NCBI GenBank assembly: GCA_000310025.1
Contig: FN649749.1
Coordinates: 413,026-477,025, forward strand
Source of the DNA: Ectocarpus siliculosus
Taxonomy: Eukaryota > Sar > Phaeophyceae > Ectocarpales > Ectocarpaceae
DNA: 64,000 nucleotides
Reading direction: 5' to 3'
Numbering within the stretch: the first letter of the stretch is position 1; each line of letters begins with the position of its first letter. This document shows positions 16,480 to 29,100 of this stretch, in pieces. Under the pieces are notes generated by a model, which had not been told where the DNA came from, ran no database searches, and saw only the letters and a list, made by a program, of their open reading frames with translations. Made by a program: the position numbers and the translations under genes.

Positions 16480-17000
16480 AAAGAAGTAATTTCTGGATTT
16501 TGGGGGTTGAAAGCCCGCAGAATTACGGATGGATATGTGAATATATGTGCATTGCATGTGCCGGCGTGCCGGCCTCCTGACGTCGGGCTCGGCAGTCTGC
16601 ACGAGATGTGTGCACTGCTCAGCATCTCTGCTAACACTGCCACGACATATACATTGCTCGACTGCTGCTGGAAACTTACTTAGGGCTGACTCTGTGTGTA
16701 GTTCATTCAGCAGTCAGACTCAATCATGGCCTCATGGCCATCATCAGCAGAAGAAGGACGAATTGATTGAGCGGCGTCATCAAGCCGTTTTTTTCTGTTT
16801 TTCTCCACGCACACACACACACACACCCTCGGAAGGGGCAACGAAGAACTGTGCGTTTCCAGCGTGCGAACAGTATCAGGTAGTGACCGTAGCATCGTGA
16901 TGTGTCAAGAATCCGGTGCGGATATGGCGAGATGAGACAGACAGCAGTCCAGAACATCTCCCCCGTATGACAGACATGACAGACCTGAACAGAAAAAAAC
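16480..17000 (-). repeat. Dispersed repeat R1, copy 2 (inverted)
   Basis: It is the reverse-complement partner of 10850-11395, about 5 kb away. It contains a CA microsatellite (about 16807-16825) where copy 1 has unrelated bases. Orientation is given relative to copy 1. Confidence 0.7.
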
Positions 17001-18132
17001 AAAAAAAACGTGGTGCGTCATATTAAGAGAATAAAAAAAAAGAACGAACTGAAATTGCTTCGGTTTGTACCGCCTTTCTTCATGTACGCTGGGAACGCTA
17101 CTGCTGCTGTACTCTGTTTTCCCCACACGTACACGCTCGCTCCATAGCCGCTCAGATCTGACAGCTGCCGCGCCAACGCTGCGCTGATGTTGTTGGCATG
17201 TTGTGATGACACAGGGTTCAACATCAGATAGATCAGAAAAACAGCTTGTCACCGCGTAATGCGTACGTGTTTGGTCGAAGCTGACGTCTTCTGCCGGGCT
17301 GTTCGACACGACAGCCCGACTCAAGCCGACAGCTGACGCGACAGATGGACAGAATCAGTGCGTGGTCTTCTTACAGCCACAGGAAAAATCTGGAGACTGT
17401 GAGGAAGACTTTACAAATCTATAACTAGTCTTATACAGTTTGTAAGCACTTTGAAGCACAATCGGGCATGGATTAAAGGCCGCAGATGATGCGGCAACCA
17501 ACATGAGCCTTTTTTCCATGAAAAAAGTAATTGTCTACGCACACCACCGATGTAACGTGGTGATCTTTTGTGACGGCTGACTCTTCGACACTGTAATCCG
17601 CTTGATCCAGAGGACCTAGGTGTGGTGCAATTCGCAGGGCGGAGTACACTTACTTGTGAAAACACTTCACAGGGTGACACTTTTGTTTTCATTTTCTGGC
17701 TCTGGCCGTCATGGGCAACCTGCGAGATGATGGTAAAGTGATCCCTCTAGGACCCAGGATCGCTTTGATTTGGCCACGTCAGGACGCGACCTTGAAACGG
17801 TTGTAGACGTCGCAACTCAAGCGCTGTACGTGACGAACTTGTTAATCAGTACCATTTCCAGTGCCGCAAGTGGCGAAGGAACTAACGCCTGTGCTGAAAT
17901 TCACAGCAGATATATCGTTGCTTTCGTATTATTTGAAAGCGAACGTTCATCCATGGGCGTATTGCAGTTGTGACACCGATCATATCCATCTATGAAACAG
18001 TACGTACTTCTGTGTGCCTCCCACCACCACCAATTTGTCGGCAGGTGTACAACCACCCACGAAACGCGCGAGGTGCACGATAACGTATTTCGTTTGTGAG
18101 ACAGTATCTACTGCTGTGGACTAAGAGTACAT
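17001..18132. other. No gene seen
   Basis: I find no frame with family resemblance here. The region lies far downstream of the MED14 stop codon on the minus strand. Confidence 0.4.
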
Positions 18133-18864
18133 ATGCAAACTATGGGTTCTATGAGTCATGACAAGGTGACATTCAGGCCCAGCACCAAAATGCCCACGAC
18201 AACAGATTTCTTAATGAGAAAGTTGTTCAGAATGCAGGGCACATCACGCAGCATACCGCACGGTCCCTCTCGCCACGTAATGGTTCGGGTACGTATTCGT
18301 AGGAAGTGGCAAGACAAACATACATGCGTCATCGCGAAATTTGCATTATTGTCCCTTTTCCCTGGACCGTTTGCGACCTTGATTCTGTTGCTGCTTGGCC
18401 AGGGACGCCGTAGGGCGCGTTTATTCCGTCCAGATTATTTACGACGCCTTCGACAACTGAACACTTGCAGGAACATTCGTTCGCCTGCCGTACGTAGTTT
18501 TATCGTTGTCATGTTCTCGTGCTATTGCCACATCGCTCGATTGGACGGGTCTATCGGTTATCTCGGAAACACTCGCGTGCAAGCGTGGAAGAAACGAGCA
18601 TCCATCCGACGCATGCCTCTGCGGTTGACAAGCGAGAAGAGGTCCATGTACATTCATTTCCAGCAAGAATGTGATTGCATGGACTATGATAAGAGGCAGG
18701 GTTTCTTAGAGAGAGGGAACCCACTCTGTCTTTTGCCCCGGCTAAACCAGAGAGAACGACAGAGAGGTATTGGACTGGCACAGGGCAACAGTGGCCATGG
18801 CAAGAACCAAGAGATGCAGGACGGCCAAGGACACACATACACGGATACCCAGCATCTTGGCTAG
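18133..18864 (+). CDS. Long unbroken open frame of unknown status
   Basis: A 243-codon ATG-to-stop frame runs antisense to the sequence just downstream of MED14. The product is arginine-rich with one hydrophobic segment (FALLSLFPGPFATLILLLL) and resembles nothing I know. A frame this long is only mildly unlikely by chance in 64 kb. The minus strand here should carry the MED14 3' UTR. Treat as hypothetical. Confidence 0.15.
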   Translation: MQTMGSMSHDKVTFRPSTKMPTTTDFLMRKLFRMQGTSRSIPHGPSRHVMVRVRIRRKWQDKHTCVIAKFALLSLFPGPFATLILLLLGQGRRRARLFRPDYLRRLRQLNTCRNIRSPAVRSFIVVMFSCYCHIARLDGSIGYLGNTRVQAWKKRASIRRMPLRLTSEKRSMYIHFQQECDCMDYDKRQGFLERGNPLCLLPRLNQRERQRGIGLAQGNSGHGKNQEMQDGQGHTYTDTQHLG

Positions 18865-18922
18865 ACCACAGCCACAAGCAACACAAATCACACGCACCTC
18901 CTGAAGGGTAAAAACTGAAGCA

Positions 18923-21900
18923 CTACTCGGAAGTTGATGCGATCCACTCAAGCAACAAACGCCGCAATGCACCAGTATCGGCCACAACGTCCTTCCTGCC
19001 CGGTGTAGAAACTCGAACTTGCCCGCCTGCCTCTACCGCAAGAGTAAGCGCAGGCTTTGACTGCAATCGTCGTTCGCCCAGAGGAGATTTTGACAACACG
19101 AACCTCGCCGGGGTGACAGCTGTGAGCACGAACTCCCCCCTGGAGGGAGAACGGTCACCGTTCATGCCAGCTGCACTCCCTACACCCGGCAACACACGCG
19201 ACACCTCGGCCAGGACTGGCACAGTCCGTGAAAGACCATGTAGCAAGGCGTTGAGATCGCGGTGCTTCCTGACCGATGCCTCCAGCTCCCGCATAGCTGC
19301 CGGACAAGTTGGAGCATGAGGCCAAGGGATCAAAACCAACCCTGGCCGGTCTGCCGAAGAGATATGCCTCGAGGAGAACGCGCTGTGCGTCAGAAGCACC
19401 ACGTGGTCAAGCTTAGAATCTCGCATGGCAACGTGTATTGGGCTGCAAGACACCACGCTGTAGCCTGCAGCCTCGCATCCGGTCTGTCGCAACTTGCTCG
19501 CCTGGGCAGCCAAAGTCTGCATGACCGTCAATCCCTCTCCAGCCAGAGCAAACGAGCGGCACATGGCATGGACAGAGAAAGGAGGAGGAAACCGGAACCT
19601 GACGTGCTTCCCTTGTGCCATCCTCGTAGTACTACTGCTTTCAATACCCTCTTGACGAACGCCGAGAATCTCGATATGCTGTGCCAGTGGCAGTTGCTCG
19701 TGGACGATCCCCCTCGTTACGGCCAGTCCTTTGTCTTCGTCCTTCGCCGGGACAGCCCAGATGAAATCCATTAGCGATGTTGTAGGGCCCAGTGTAACAT
19801 CCCACTCCCAGGTATCTGCTTGAGTGTGTCCAGGAAAAAACGACACCCTCGCAGAGGACGCTGCTACCTCTGGACTCGACCAGCCATGCTCACCCGCCAA
19901 AAACACAGCGCAGTGTGGGACTTGCTGCGTAGCCCCGGAAAAGTGCGTCAGCTCGCGAAAATCCAATGACAGACCGGTGCCGACCCTCAGCAAAGCATGC
20001 TGCAACCGCGCGAACGGGACAAATCGGTTGCACATCTGCACCGCCGTACACAACTGAGTCTGAGATGCTTCTCCGACCGTACCGACTGCCGCATGCAACG
20101 TGGTGGGGCAAAGCCCGTCGTGCACCCCTGTCGTGATACCAATGGCCCCCTGCGAGTAGCCTGCATCCAGACACGAGGCTGAACGCTTGGTGCCCACCGC
20201 CGGGGGCGGTTTGGATGGAAGTAGATCCGCGTCAAGGGACCCGCACCGCGAACCGCTAAGCGGCTGACAAGGGAAGAGCTTGTAAGTCTCTCCCACCACC
20301 GGCCGAAGGGACTTTCGAGCCCGCCCCGCCGTAGGAAGGGTGGCCGAAACTACCGTGTGTTCCACATCCAAGTTACCAGTGATGTCCACTTCCAAAAAGA
20401 AGGAAAGCACCTCGCCCGTCTCCTCTAGCACATTCCCTTCTGACGACGCTTTCACGCCGTTTGCACCGGATCCCACGCCACGATCGGTTCTCCAACGCGT
20501 TGACCTGCTCGCCATATCATCTCCGCCGTCGGATACTTCCGCCAGTGACGCTGCAAGTGCCGCTGGTAGCGTCCCACCACCCTGCTGCCAGCCACTGGAA
20601 CAACTGAGATCACCGTCGAGGGGTGGTGCCGAATTGAGGCGAAACCCAGCACCTGCCGACGCTGCAGTTGGGACTTGACCGATGGTTGCGGCCCTTTCCG
20701 CCCTCGTCAGTTCAATCGCGCTTGTCCCTCTTCGCAAAATGCGAAAGTTGCGAGTCCTTTTGCGCCATGCTTCCGACAAAAGAACGCCATTCTCTCGGAA
20801 TTGGCCCAGGCGCACGGAGCTTCGCAAGGTGTCGCTGCCGTCCAACCGAGGGAACTCTGTACCAGCATCTATGGCGTTCGCATCTGTGCGGCCAAGCAAA
20901 GCTTGCCAGCGTAGGTGAGGGACCACTCCAAAAGCACACCGAAAGGTGTGCTCCAACTCACCCCTGCGCAGGAGTCCAAACGATTCCCCCATGCAACGAC
21001 GCACCTGTCAACGGCAAACGATCGAGGACGGTTTCGCAAACAAGTTAAATCTACGTTTCACAAACCCCGTCCTGCCGTGTACGACCCTCCAGCAGAGGGA
21101 GGGGAGGCCGTTGGCGCCTCGTTCAAGGTACCGATCCAACTCACAATTGTTGTTGCACGTGACCCAATCCAATCGTCTCAAGGTATCTGAACACTAGTAT
21201 AGTTGCCACAAATAAAAAAAAATGACGGTTCTCGGTTGGTACCAATAGGATGTATGCCACGACTACCGTACTCGTATGTCGGTACTGGTGTGCCTTGAGT
21301 AACTTCAACCTCAAGCGCCACGTTGTGACATACTCTTTACATCTTACGGTACAAAAGGTTATGTTCGTGCCACTACCTAACACCTACGTGTTGCTGCCGC
21401 AGGTCTTGCTCCCCGTTTCGCGCTCTCTGGGTTGGTATCGATCGTTTCTGTAGGACACTCCTGCCTGCCGATAGCGTTGAAGCAATGCTCTCTCCAAGAC
21501 TTTGCGAGTCCGTTAGAGGCAAGAGGTTCAAGGCTTCCCGCAAACGAGAAATGCAACTCGCCATAGCTTTACCGCCACCGGGGAGGGTGTCTTTCACCAG
21601 ATATCTGAGCAAAAGCAAGGCCAAGTGGTAGGTAGCAGCAGGTAATTCGAGTTTTTTTCTGCAGGAGAAGGTGATATCCATGCTTCGAATAACAAAAACG
21701 AATAATGCAGGCCTCGCTGCAAAAGGAACACCGTACGAAAAGCCTCCAACTTGAGACAGCACTTTAACCATACACCCAACAAACTCAACAAATCCCACCA
21801 AAACCACCACCTGCCACTCTTGACGTCCACGGACACTTCCACGCCCCCACCCCCCCAAGGACAAATGTAGGCGCTGAGCCCGCCCACAGTGGTCACCCGC

Positions 21901-24900
21901 GGAACGCAAGCTCTGGAAAAACGAATTAGCGAGGTCAGAACGGAACGAGCAGTTCGGAGGTTAGTGCCACTTCTCTAATGGTGATTGGCCCTTACAAACA
22001 CTAGTCCACGCCCACGAACCGACAGTACAGTGAATGTTACCGCAAGTGACGACCCTATATCTGGCCCCCACATGAGCAAAAGTCACCGAAAGCGCCAGCA
22101 GAACCTGGCACATGTCGTGGCAGAGGGTGATTTACCGTTCGGTAAGAAACGCTTGCGGATGGAACATAATCTGCTGTGGGGGTCTTTCGACCTATTCATC
22201 CATGACTTAAATTTGTGAACAAAAGGGTGTAGCACTTTCTAGCTGAACACGAATTGTCATAAAATAGTAATATTCAAGACGAACCGTCTCTAAGCGCCAC
22301 ATTCAGACATACCATGCCAACAAATCAAATTGAGCAAAAATATCTCACCCGAGTTGCGCCGCATATGACTCCACATCTGCTGCCAGCGTGTTGACCTTTT
22401 GTGAGGCAAATATTCGGGCGGCAGCCAACAGCATTCGCGCGCAACTCAGCTTGTCCGGATATATCTGGACCGAACTGGTCAGCAGCGAATCTACCGCGGA
22501 CGTCTCCTCGTCCGTAGTCACAGAGTGATCCCCCACGTCGCTGCCCAGCCCTCTCCCTTCAAGGAACTCCCCCGGCGGTCCAAGAGCGGCCACTATCTGC
22601 AAGTCCAGGACAGAAAGTCAACAGGTATTGCAATCAGCCGAGGCCTTCCACGGTTCATTTATCTCCGTAGCACAACATTGGCACTGGATCTGTGTCACTT
22701 CCAGACACGTGTATACATATGTAGCTGGGGCGTCATGACGAAACGCAACGAAAGTTGTCATCAAGAAGTTGTCATCACGCTCTCCTCACTGCACTATTGG
22801 CTGAGCCCGTACAAAACGCATCAGCGTGACAAAAGTGCCTGATTCACACGCAGTGGGCTCAGTACGAACGTTCGTTACCTGGCTATTTCTGTCCATCGGC
22901 CTATGCACGCGCAAATACCGACATCCAACAGGGGGCGGTGGCAAGGAGTCCTCCGCTTCCGTTGCCTTCAATCTCGAGCCAGTTGCGACCTGCTCTCGAC
23001 GAAGCGGGGCTTCCCCAACACGGACGCCTCCGACGCCGACATCTCGCCCAGTGCCGCCGAGTCCAACACTGAACTCTCGTTGCCACAGGCAAAGATCGAG
23101 GACCTACCAGGGGGTGCACGGCAGTTCGTTGAAAGTCGCGACATGACGGTTTATCTCGTCGTTCAAGAACTATGTAGCAACAGCAAGAATATTTTATATA
23201 GAGCTGGTCAGAGCCACAACATGACAGCAGACGGCAGGGATCCAATACACAGATATCAGGAGAGCGAACACCCACAAGCTTGTACGAGCCATTCGCTTCC
23301 CACCACATACACATAGCGTGTGGGCTTGCCTTCAGAGCAGCAGCTCACAGGGTAGACTTGCCTGAGAGTCCTTGTGGAACATCACTGCAAGCTGCGCGGC
23401 CCACAAGCCTCCTACCCTCGTCGCCAGTTTCTGAGCCTGCGCGTGTAAAATTTCCAGCACCATGCTGCAACACAGGTCGTGGCACACTTGATACGCCGCA
23501 AGCAGAGCGTTCGGTCTCGGGTTTGCGTCACCGTCCGCGTGCACATCCATCGCTTTTTGGATCACCTCGTGAAGATACCTGCCAGCAGTGCCGTGGGGGG
23601 AGCTTTGCTATGATGCACACATCTGCCGACAAGCAGAAACCAACTGGCAGTTCGCGGTCCCTTAAATGGTCGATAGTCATCGTGAAAGCGCAACAGAACT
23701 AACATATGACCTTCACCCTTCCACCGACCTTTGCTGACGAAAATCTCGCACAGGTGCGGTGATCGACTCTCCTTCCCTCGCCTGCACCAGCAACGTGACC
23801 CCTAGCAATGCCCACCTAGCATCTTCCCGTTCAGCTTGGAGAGTGACCATGAGCTACAAGGGGGAGAGCAGCAATACAAGACGATATTGTACGATCACAG
23901 AGTGGACGAGACAGGTAGAACACAACGGTTGCTCTGTACCAGGGTGATAACGCGATATCATGGTGCTGCAACAAGGTTGTGAGCTAAAGCGGTTCGCGAG
24001 GGTCGCGCCATGATTTGCCTCTCAGAGCAGCACAGCACGACCGAACGTAAAACGCAACAAGCTTCTGTGCCCTCCAGTACAACTTCACTACTCATGAGTA
24101 CGGTGGGATGCAGCTTGCTATCTTCGAAGCAGGACTTGGGCCTGCGGCCCGATATCTCGACAGCTGAAAGAGTACCATTGGGGGAGAGGGTACCATTGTT
24201 CCGGAAATTGATCTCACACAACTTCGACACTTTCCATGACCAAGCGCAGAACTTCGTTCGTACCACCGTGCATTCTCTCGAGTCATTGCGGAATGTCCCT
24301 TGGCATCACCGTTGTCAAGAGGAATGCGGTGTGCTTAAAAGGATCGGCTTTCGGGGTCCGACCTGTTGCTCCGCGATACAGGATGCTCGCTCAACAACAT
24401 CTCACCTCAAACTCTCCGTTGACCGTGAGCGTGAGCACGCCGTTTTTCACGGTGTGGCTTGTGAACTGATTGGGGACGCCGCCCCTTCTCAAAAGAGCCA
24501 AACGTATGGCACGGTCCACTCTTAGCACAATCTCCTCGCGATTCGCTGGCAGCTGCGGGGGGTGTCAGTATAAATGGTTTGGTCACCTGGCAAGCTTGGA
24601 AGGCTGTGTTGGAAAGGAATGTCAGAGGATATCTCTTCGACCAATATTTGATATATTCAGTGCAGCTCTCCAAAACCACGTCGACTTGGGTTGAGGTGTG
24701 GAGCAATTTCCGGGCAAGGAAACGAAAAGTAAGCAATACTTGTACGGTGGTGCTTAGGTGCAGCAGCAGCACCGTTCCAGACAGAAAAACACGTGAGTAA
24801 GAAACATACAGATACACGGATGACAGACCTCGAAGATAGGGCGCGGGTCGATATCGCCTCCGCAATACTCTATCCCTTTCGGCAGGTGGGGATACCGTCC

Positions 24901-25853
24901 CCCGATGAGGACATCCACTGCAACAGGTACGTCGTAGAGTCGCTGACGGGCGCCGAACAGCCCCCCGTGCATGAAGAAGAATTGGTCTTGGCACTGGTGG
25001 CACGAGACACAAGTACAACAATACGTGTTGTGACATTTGGTCAGATGAATTGAGTGTAAATACAGATACAGCAGTAGCTGCATCATTACTCCACAGGTGA
25101 TATTTAGGGAATGCTACAGCAGTACTGCTGTTCATGTGGGACAAATACGAGGTAGTCTGGAGGAAGTAGAAGTGCAAAGGCATCTTGGCTCGGTAGAGTC
25201 AATACATATGCTGGCTGCTGTATGGATAATTTGACTAGGTCGCGGTGTCGCGGCTGCAGTCCTTCCCACACACGGTCATCAACATTGCCGGACAGATCAG
25301 ACCCCACCATATTGGTTTGAAAGTCCATCCTCAATACTTGTAACTGACTACCAAACAACGACCGGCGGCGAGCAAGCTATCTTCGGAGCCAAACCATCTG
25401 CTACAGCAGTAGCCACAGCAGGAAAAACCAGAGCACGTTCACTCAGAATCAATGTACCCAACGCGTTGTCTCGTGCGATGCTGTGGGGTGCCGCCCCAAC
25501 CGTGTTGCGTGTTTTACAGCAGTACATTCATAACTCACCGCATCAATCTGCTCGCGTTGAGATCGAGCTTCAGCGAGTGCATTGCTCGCATTCGCAACTA
25601 ATTCCCCATGATTTCCAGATAGCCAGCTGATGATGGCATATGCCTTGAGGAACCGCGCCCGGTTGGATCGGATGTAGTCGAGCAAGTCCTCCCGGCGAGA
25701 GTCATGATTGACACGGCTCAGAATGTTCGCCAGACGACGAATGTCGTGGAAAGCGCGATCCGTTTGTCTTAGACAAAGTTCCGAGGCCAGTAGAGTGGAA
25801 AGAGGAGCCAACAGCCTTCCCTCTACATCCTCCCCCGAAGGCGTGCCCTCCAT
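18923..25853 (-). CDS. MED14: Mediator of RNA polymerase II, tail/scaffold subunit MED14 (Rgr1)
   Basis: Nine minus-strand exons join in phase to 1264 residues: 25539-25853 (ATG at 25853), 24829-24993, 24406-24552, 23729-23853, 23362-23578, 22879-23103, 22349-22596, 21388-21658, 18923-21004. MED14 is the backbone linking the Mediator head, middle and tail. Seen: the N-terminal family pattern RREDLLDYIRSNRARFLKAY, the LYDVPVAVDVLIGGRYPHLP block, the NGVLTLTVNGEFE block, RWALLGVTLLVQ, and AYQVCHDLCCSMVLEILHAQA. The order equals that in plant and animal MED14 (human about 1450, yeast about 1080 residues). The long last exon is poorly conserved, as usual for this family. Intron 5 uses a GC donor (CAG|GCAAGT). 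The gene is divergent from the dynein and shares a 277-bp promoter. The sixth exon rests on phase and weak similarity only. Confidence 0.85.
24994..25538 (-). other. MED14 intron 1 with four copies of a 10-mer
   Basis: TACAGCAGTA occurs exactly at 25067-25076, 25115-25124 (inside a longer palindrome), 25402-25411 and 25515-25524. All four lie in this one intron. The intron has a GTGAGT donor and an acceptor ending in CCACCAG. Confidence 0.8.
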
Positions 25854-26130
25854 CTACCGCTGTTGCTGGCTGCGGTGCTTGCAACACTGGCAGCCATGAT
25901 GACGACTTGGGGTTCCAGGGTTTCCATACGAAGAGGAAGGGGGGCGAAACCGTCCGATCTTTTAACGTTGTCTTACCGTATATTTTTCACTTCGTTTACG
26001 TACACCCCCGATCTTTTTGGCCAGCAGACAAGGGCGGAGAAGGGGTGCGACACAGGGCCTCACCATCCTCCATGATCTAGTCGATACTAAATCCCCGGCT
26101 TTTTTAGTTGGGTCACATCGTTTTTGGAAC
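25854..26130. promoter_or_regulatory. Bidirectional promoter between MED14 and the dynein
   Basis: Only 277 bases separate the two start codons, so both promoters and 5' UTRs must lie here, or extend into upstream untranslated exons that I did not see. I see no TATA box or named ciliary motif that I would defend. Confidence 0.6.
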
Positions 26131-29100
26131 ATGCCCGATCGTTCAGATGCACGGACCGCGTGGATCCAGCAGCGATTGCTTCTCGGGCTTGGCCTGGAAG
26201 AAACAGAGTTTGACTACTTGCTCGATGAGCCTCCGGCCAAGTCAAACACTGGTGGCAGAGACCCAGCTGTGGTTTCGCGTGCTGAAGACACCCTGCGTGA
26301 TTTTCTCGGAACAGCTGGGGTAGGGTCCTCGTTGTTTTTCCACGTTGAAACGGAGGACGTGGAGGAGTCTGAAGAATACGACGAAGAATACCAGGAATCT
26401 GAGGCTGTTCTAGAGGGGAACCAGGCGGTCAGCGAAGCCCCGTCTTTGCCAGAAGGCGAGGGAACCACGGTTGAACAAAGATCAATATCAAGCGATGGAA
26501 AACCGACGGTTCCCACAGAGAGTCCGTCGGAAGACCCGGCCGTAGCAACAGTGGAGGGCTCCGATGCGCTAGACGCGGCTTCCGCTGAGGAACCGGAAGG
26601 AGAAGCCAATATTTCAGAATCAGACCAATCGGCGGTGCCTGAGGTGAGAGTGGTGACCAAAACCCGCAAGGCATTGCGAACAGTCATTACCAACAAGAGG
26701 CGGTGTCGTCTGATGCAAGGGAATCTGCCAGACAACGTGGACAAGGTCGTGTACTTCGTAAAAATAGTGGGCGGTGAGGTTCCAAGGCCGGCGTCAACCA
26801 GCGACCACGACAGGATGGTAGCAGCAATGGAGTACGGATGTCTTGCTGGTGACTGCCTCACTAACCTGTCTGCCGCTATCAAGGAAGTATTTGCGCCGCT
26901 ACTTGACCATCAGCTAGGCCTGAGCGTGTTGACAGCCGGGATAAATGGGGTAGGAGACAAGGCGTCTCCCGATGCCAATGCGGCAATACCGCAGGATGCG
27001 CCTAAGGTAGGCGACAACCTTCGGAACGAGTTCCGTGCCAATCTTCACAAGTTCGAGTCGCAAGTGACTCATGCTACGCAACAGGTCAAAGGCGACGTGC
27101 ATCTGTCGGTACCAAACATCAACATCGATGACCCGGATATTGGAAACGATTTCGAAGCTGTTTCATTGCTCGAGGGCGCCACGGAAGAGTGGAGCCGACT
27201 GATCGCCGCGGTGGTGGAGGCAGAAAACCTTAAGCGTGTCAAAGGGAAGGGTCCAATGGCGGAGATTGAGTTTTGGCGCCGAAGGAATGCCTCTCTTAGT
27301 GCTCTTTACGAGCAAATCAACATGCCCAAGGTGAGGGTTGTAAAGCCACGCCTTTGTGGAAGCATTCCAACGTTCACGTTTTGTACACCCCTACACCGCA
27401 GTCTGTTTGCATAACAGATCAGGACAATTGCAACCATTGACGGCACCTTATCTGCATGCTCTCATCGGTAATTTGAGTGGACAGTTTTCTGCATGGTTTG
27501 CTTCAAGAACCAACTGGCTCCTCAAAACAGGTCGGTGTGACCCGCTCGTCGAAGACCGCAGCCCACCGCCGCATTGCACCATGGAGTTTCGTGGTCATCA
27601 ACGTAAATATTCAAATGTTCATAAGTACGTTGATGCCCCTCGCTCGGAGTCGGACATGTTTATCGCCCGAGTTTTCATAGGTATACCGTCACAAATCTTC
27701 TTCTTTTGAGCTTGTCCCGTTCGTCAACACACATGTTCAAAAGGTCCAGAGAATGTTGAAGGTCATGGACGAGGTAGAAGCACCCATGTTGCCGACCTTC
27801 AACTATCACTTCTCGGAGCTGTCAAGACTGTACATCGAGGCAAAGGACAACGTGAAGTGAGACAATTTGAGCTGTTTGTCTTCGAGCTGCAAACGTGTGA
27901 AATGTGGTAGATCTTGGTCGCTAGGCGTGGCTTGCGAGGAAATTGTCCGCGTAGTAAGTAGGTTTGCACGTAAATTTATTATCGTACCAAGCTAGATTGT
28001 GGTTGTAACACGTTGACCCGGACCCGAAACTGGCCGCAGGTTTCTCACCACGCTCGAGCGCCACTTCAAGAACATCAGCCAAGGGTCTTTTGGCGTGACT
28101 CTCGACACCCTACCTTCTATGATGAACGCTATCCGCATGGTGTGGGTCATCAGTCGTCACTACAATACGGATGAGCGCATGGTGCCGCTGATGGAGCTTA
28201 TTGCTGGAGAGATCGCGGGGAAGGTGCAACTAGAACAACCAACCTAACCAATCAACGAGCCACGCTCTCATCGTCGATTTCCACGTACCTATACTCGCCT
28301 TCCTCTTTCGGAATGCTGCCCTCGACTTTTCTGCCAAAAAATTGACGGACGCGTGACGAGCGTGCATTCTCACGGCCCGCTCCTCAATTTTCGTTATTTG
28401 CTCCTCCCACGGTGGTCGAACAACAGGTGGAAACTCGCATCAACATCCGCACGATTCTTCAAAAATCCCCCGAGACTGCCAAGCACATGGTTACGGAGGC
28501 TCGAAAGGTTTTGGAGTCTTGGCATGCAACCTACATGGATGTTCGTCATCGTATCGAAGAGTCTGGAACTGATCACCGCTGGGAGTTTGATCGGAAAAGA
28601 TTGTTCGAGCAAACCAACTACATGGCAAGAGTGTGTGGAGACTTGCTCGAGGTGAAGATGCAGCCCGCACATTTCGTTCAACCGGAGAGACAAGAGCTAG
28701 GAGAGTTTCAACATCTTGTTTCGATGCCTAATTCTCGTGAAAATATTGTAACCAAATCCCACAACAACTGAGCAATAGTAGGCGTGTTGCGTTGCTTAGC
28801 CCAAAAATGTGACCGCCCACTTTCAATGATGTCGACACATACACGCGAGAGAATCCGTTCGTTTCCCGAAACCTTCAGGTCGCCACGGTATTGGATCAAT
28901 TGCACAAGTTCCTAGGGCCTGAGCTCAAGGCAGTGACCGGAGAATCAGCCGGAATCGACGAAATAATGGATAGGGTGGAAGGCCTAGCGCTGCCGTTGAA
29001 CAAGGTAATTTCCCAAGACGACGATGAGTATAGATTCGGGAGTGGAGGATGCGGGGCTAACCTTGCCCTGAGTCGAGCACTACACTTATTGAGGTGTCTC

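Noticed and set aside
22901..23314. 137-codon frames on both strands as a separate gene
   Set aside because: The minus strand here is better explained by MED14 exon 6 (22879-23103) and introns, and neither frame resembles a protein.
26214..26882. A 222-codon minus-strand frame opposite dynein exon 1
   Set aside because: It is the serine-rich mirror of an acidic, glutamate-rich coding stretch, a common shadow effect.
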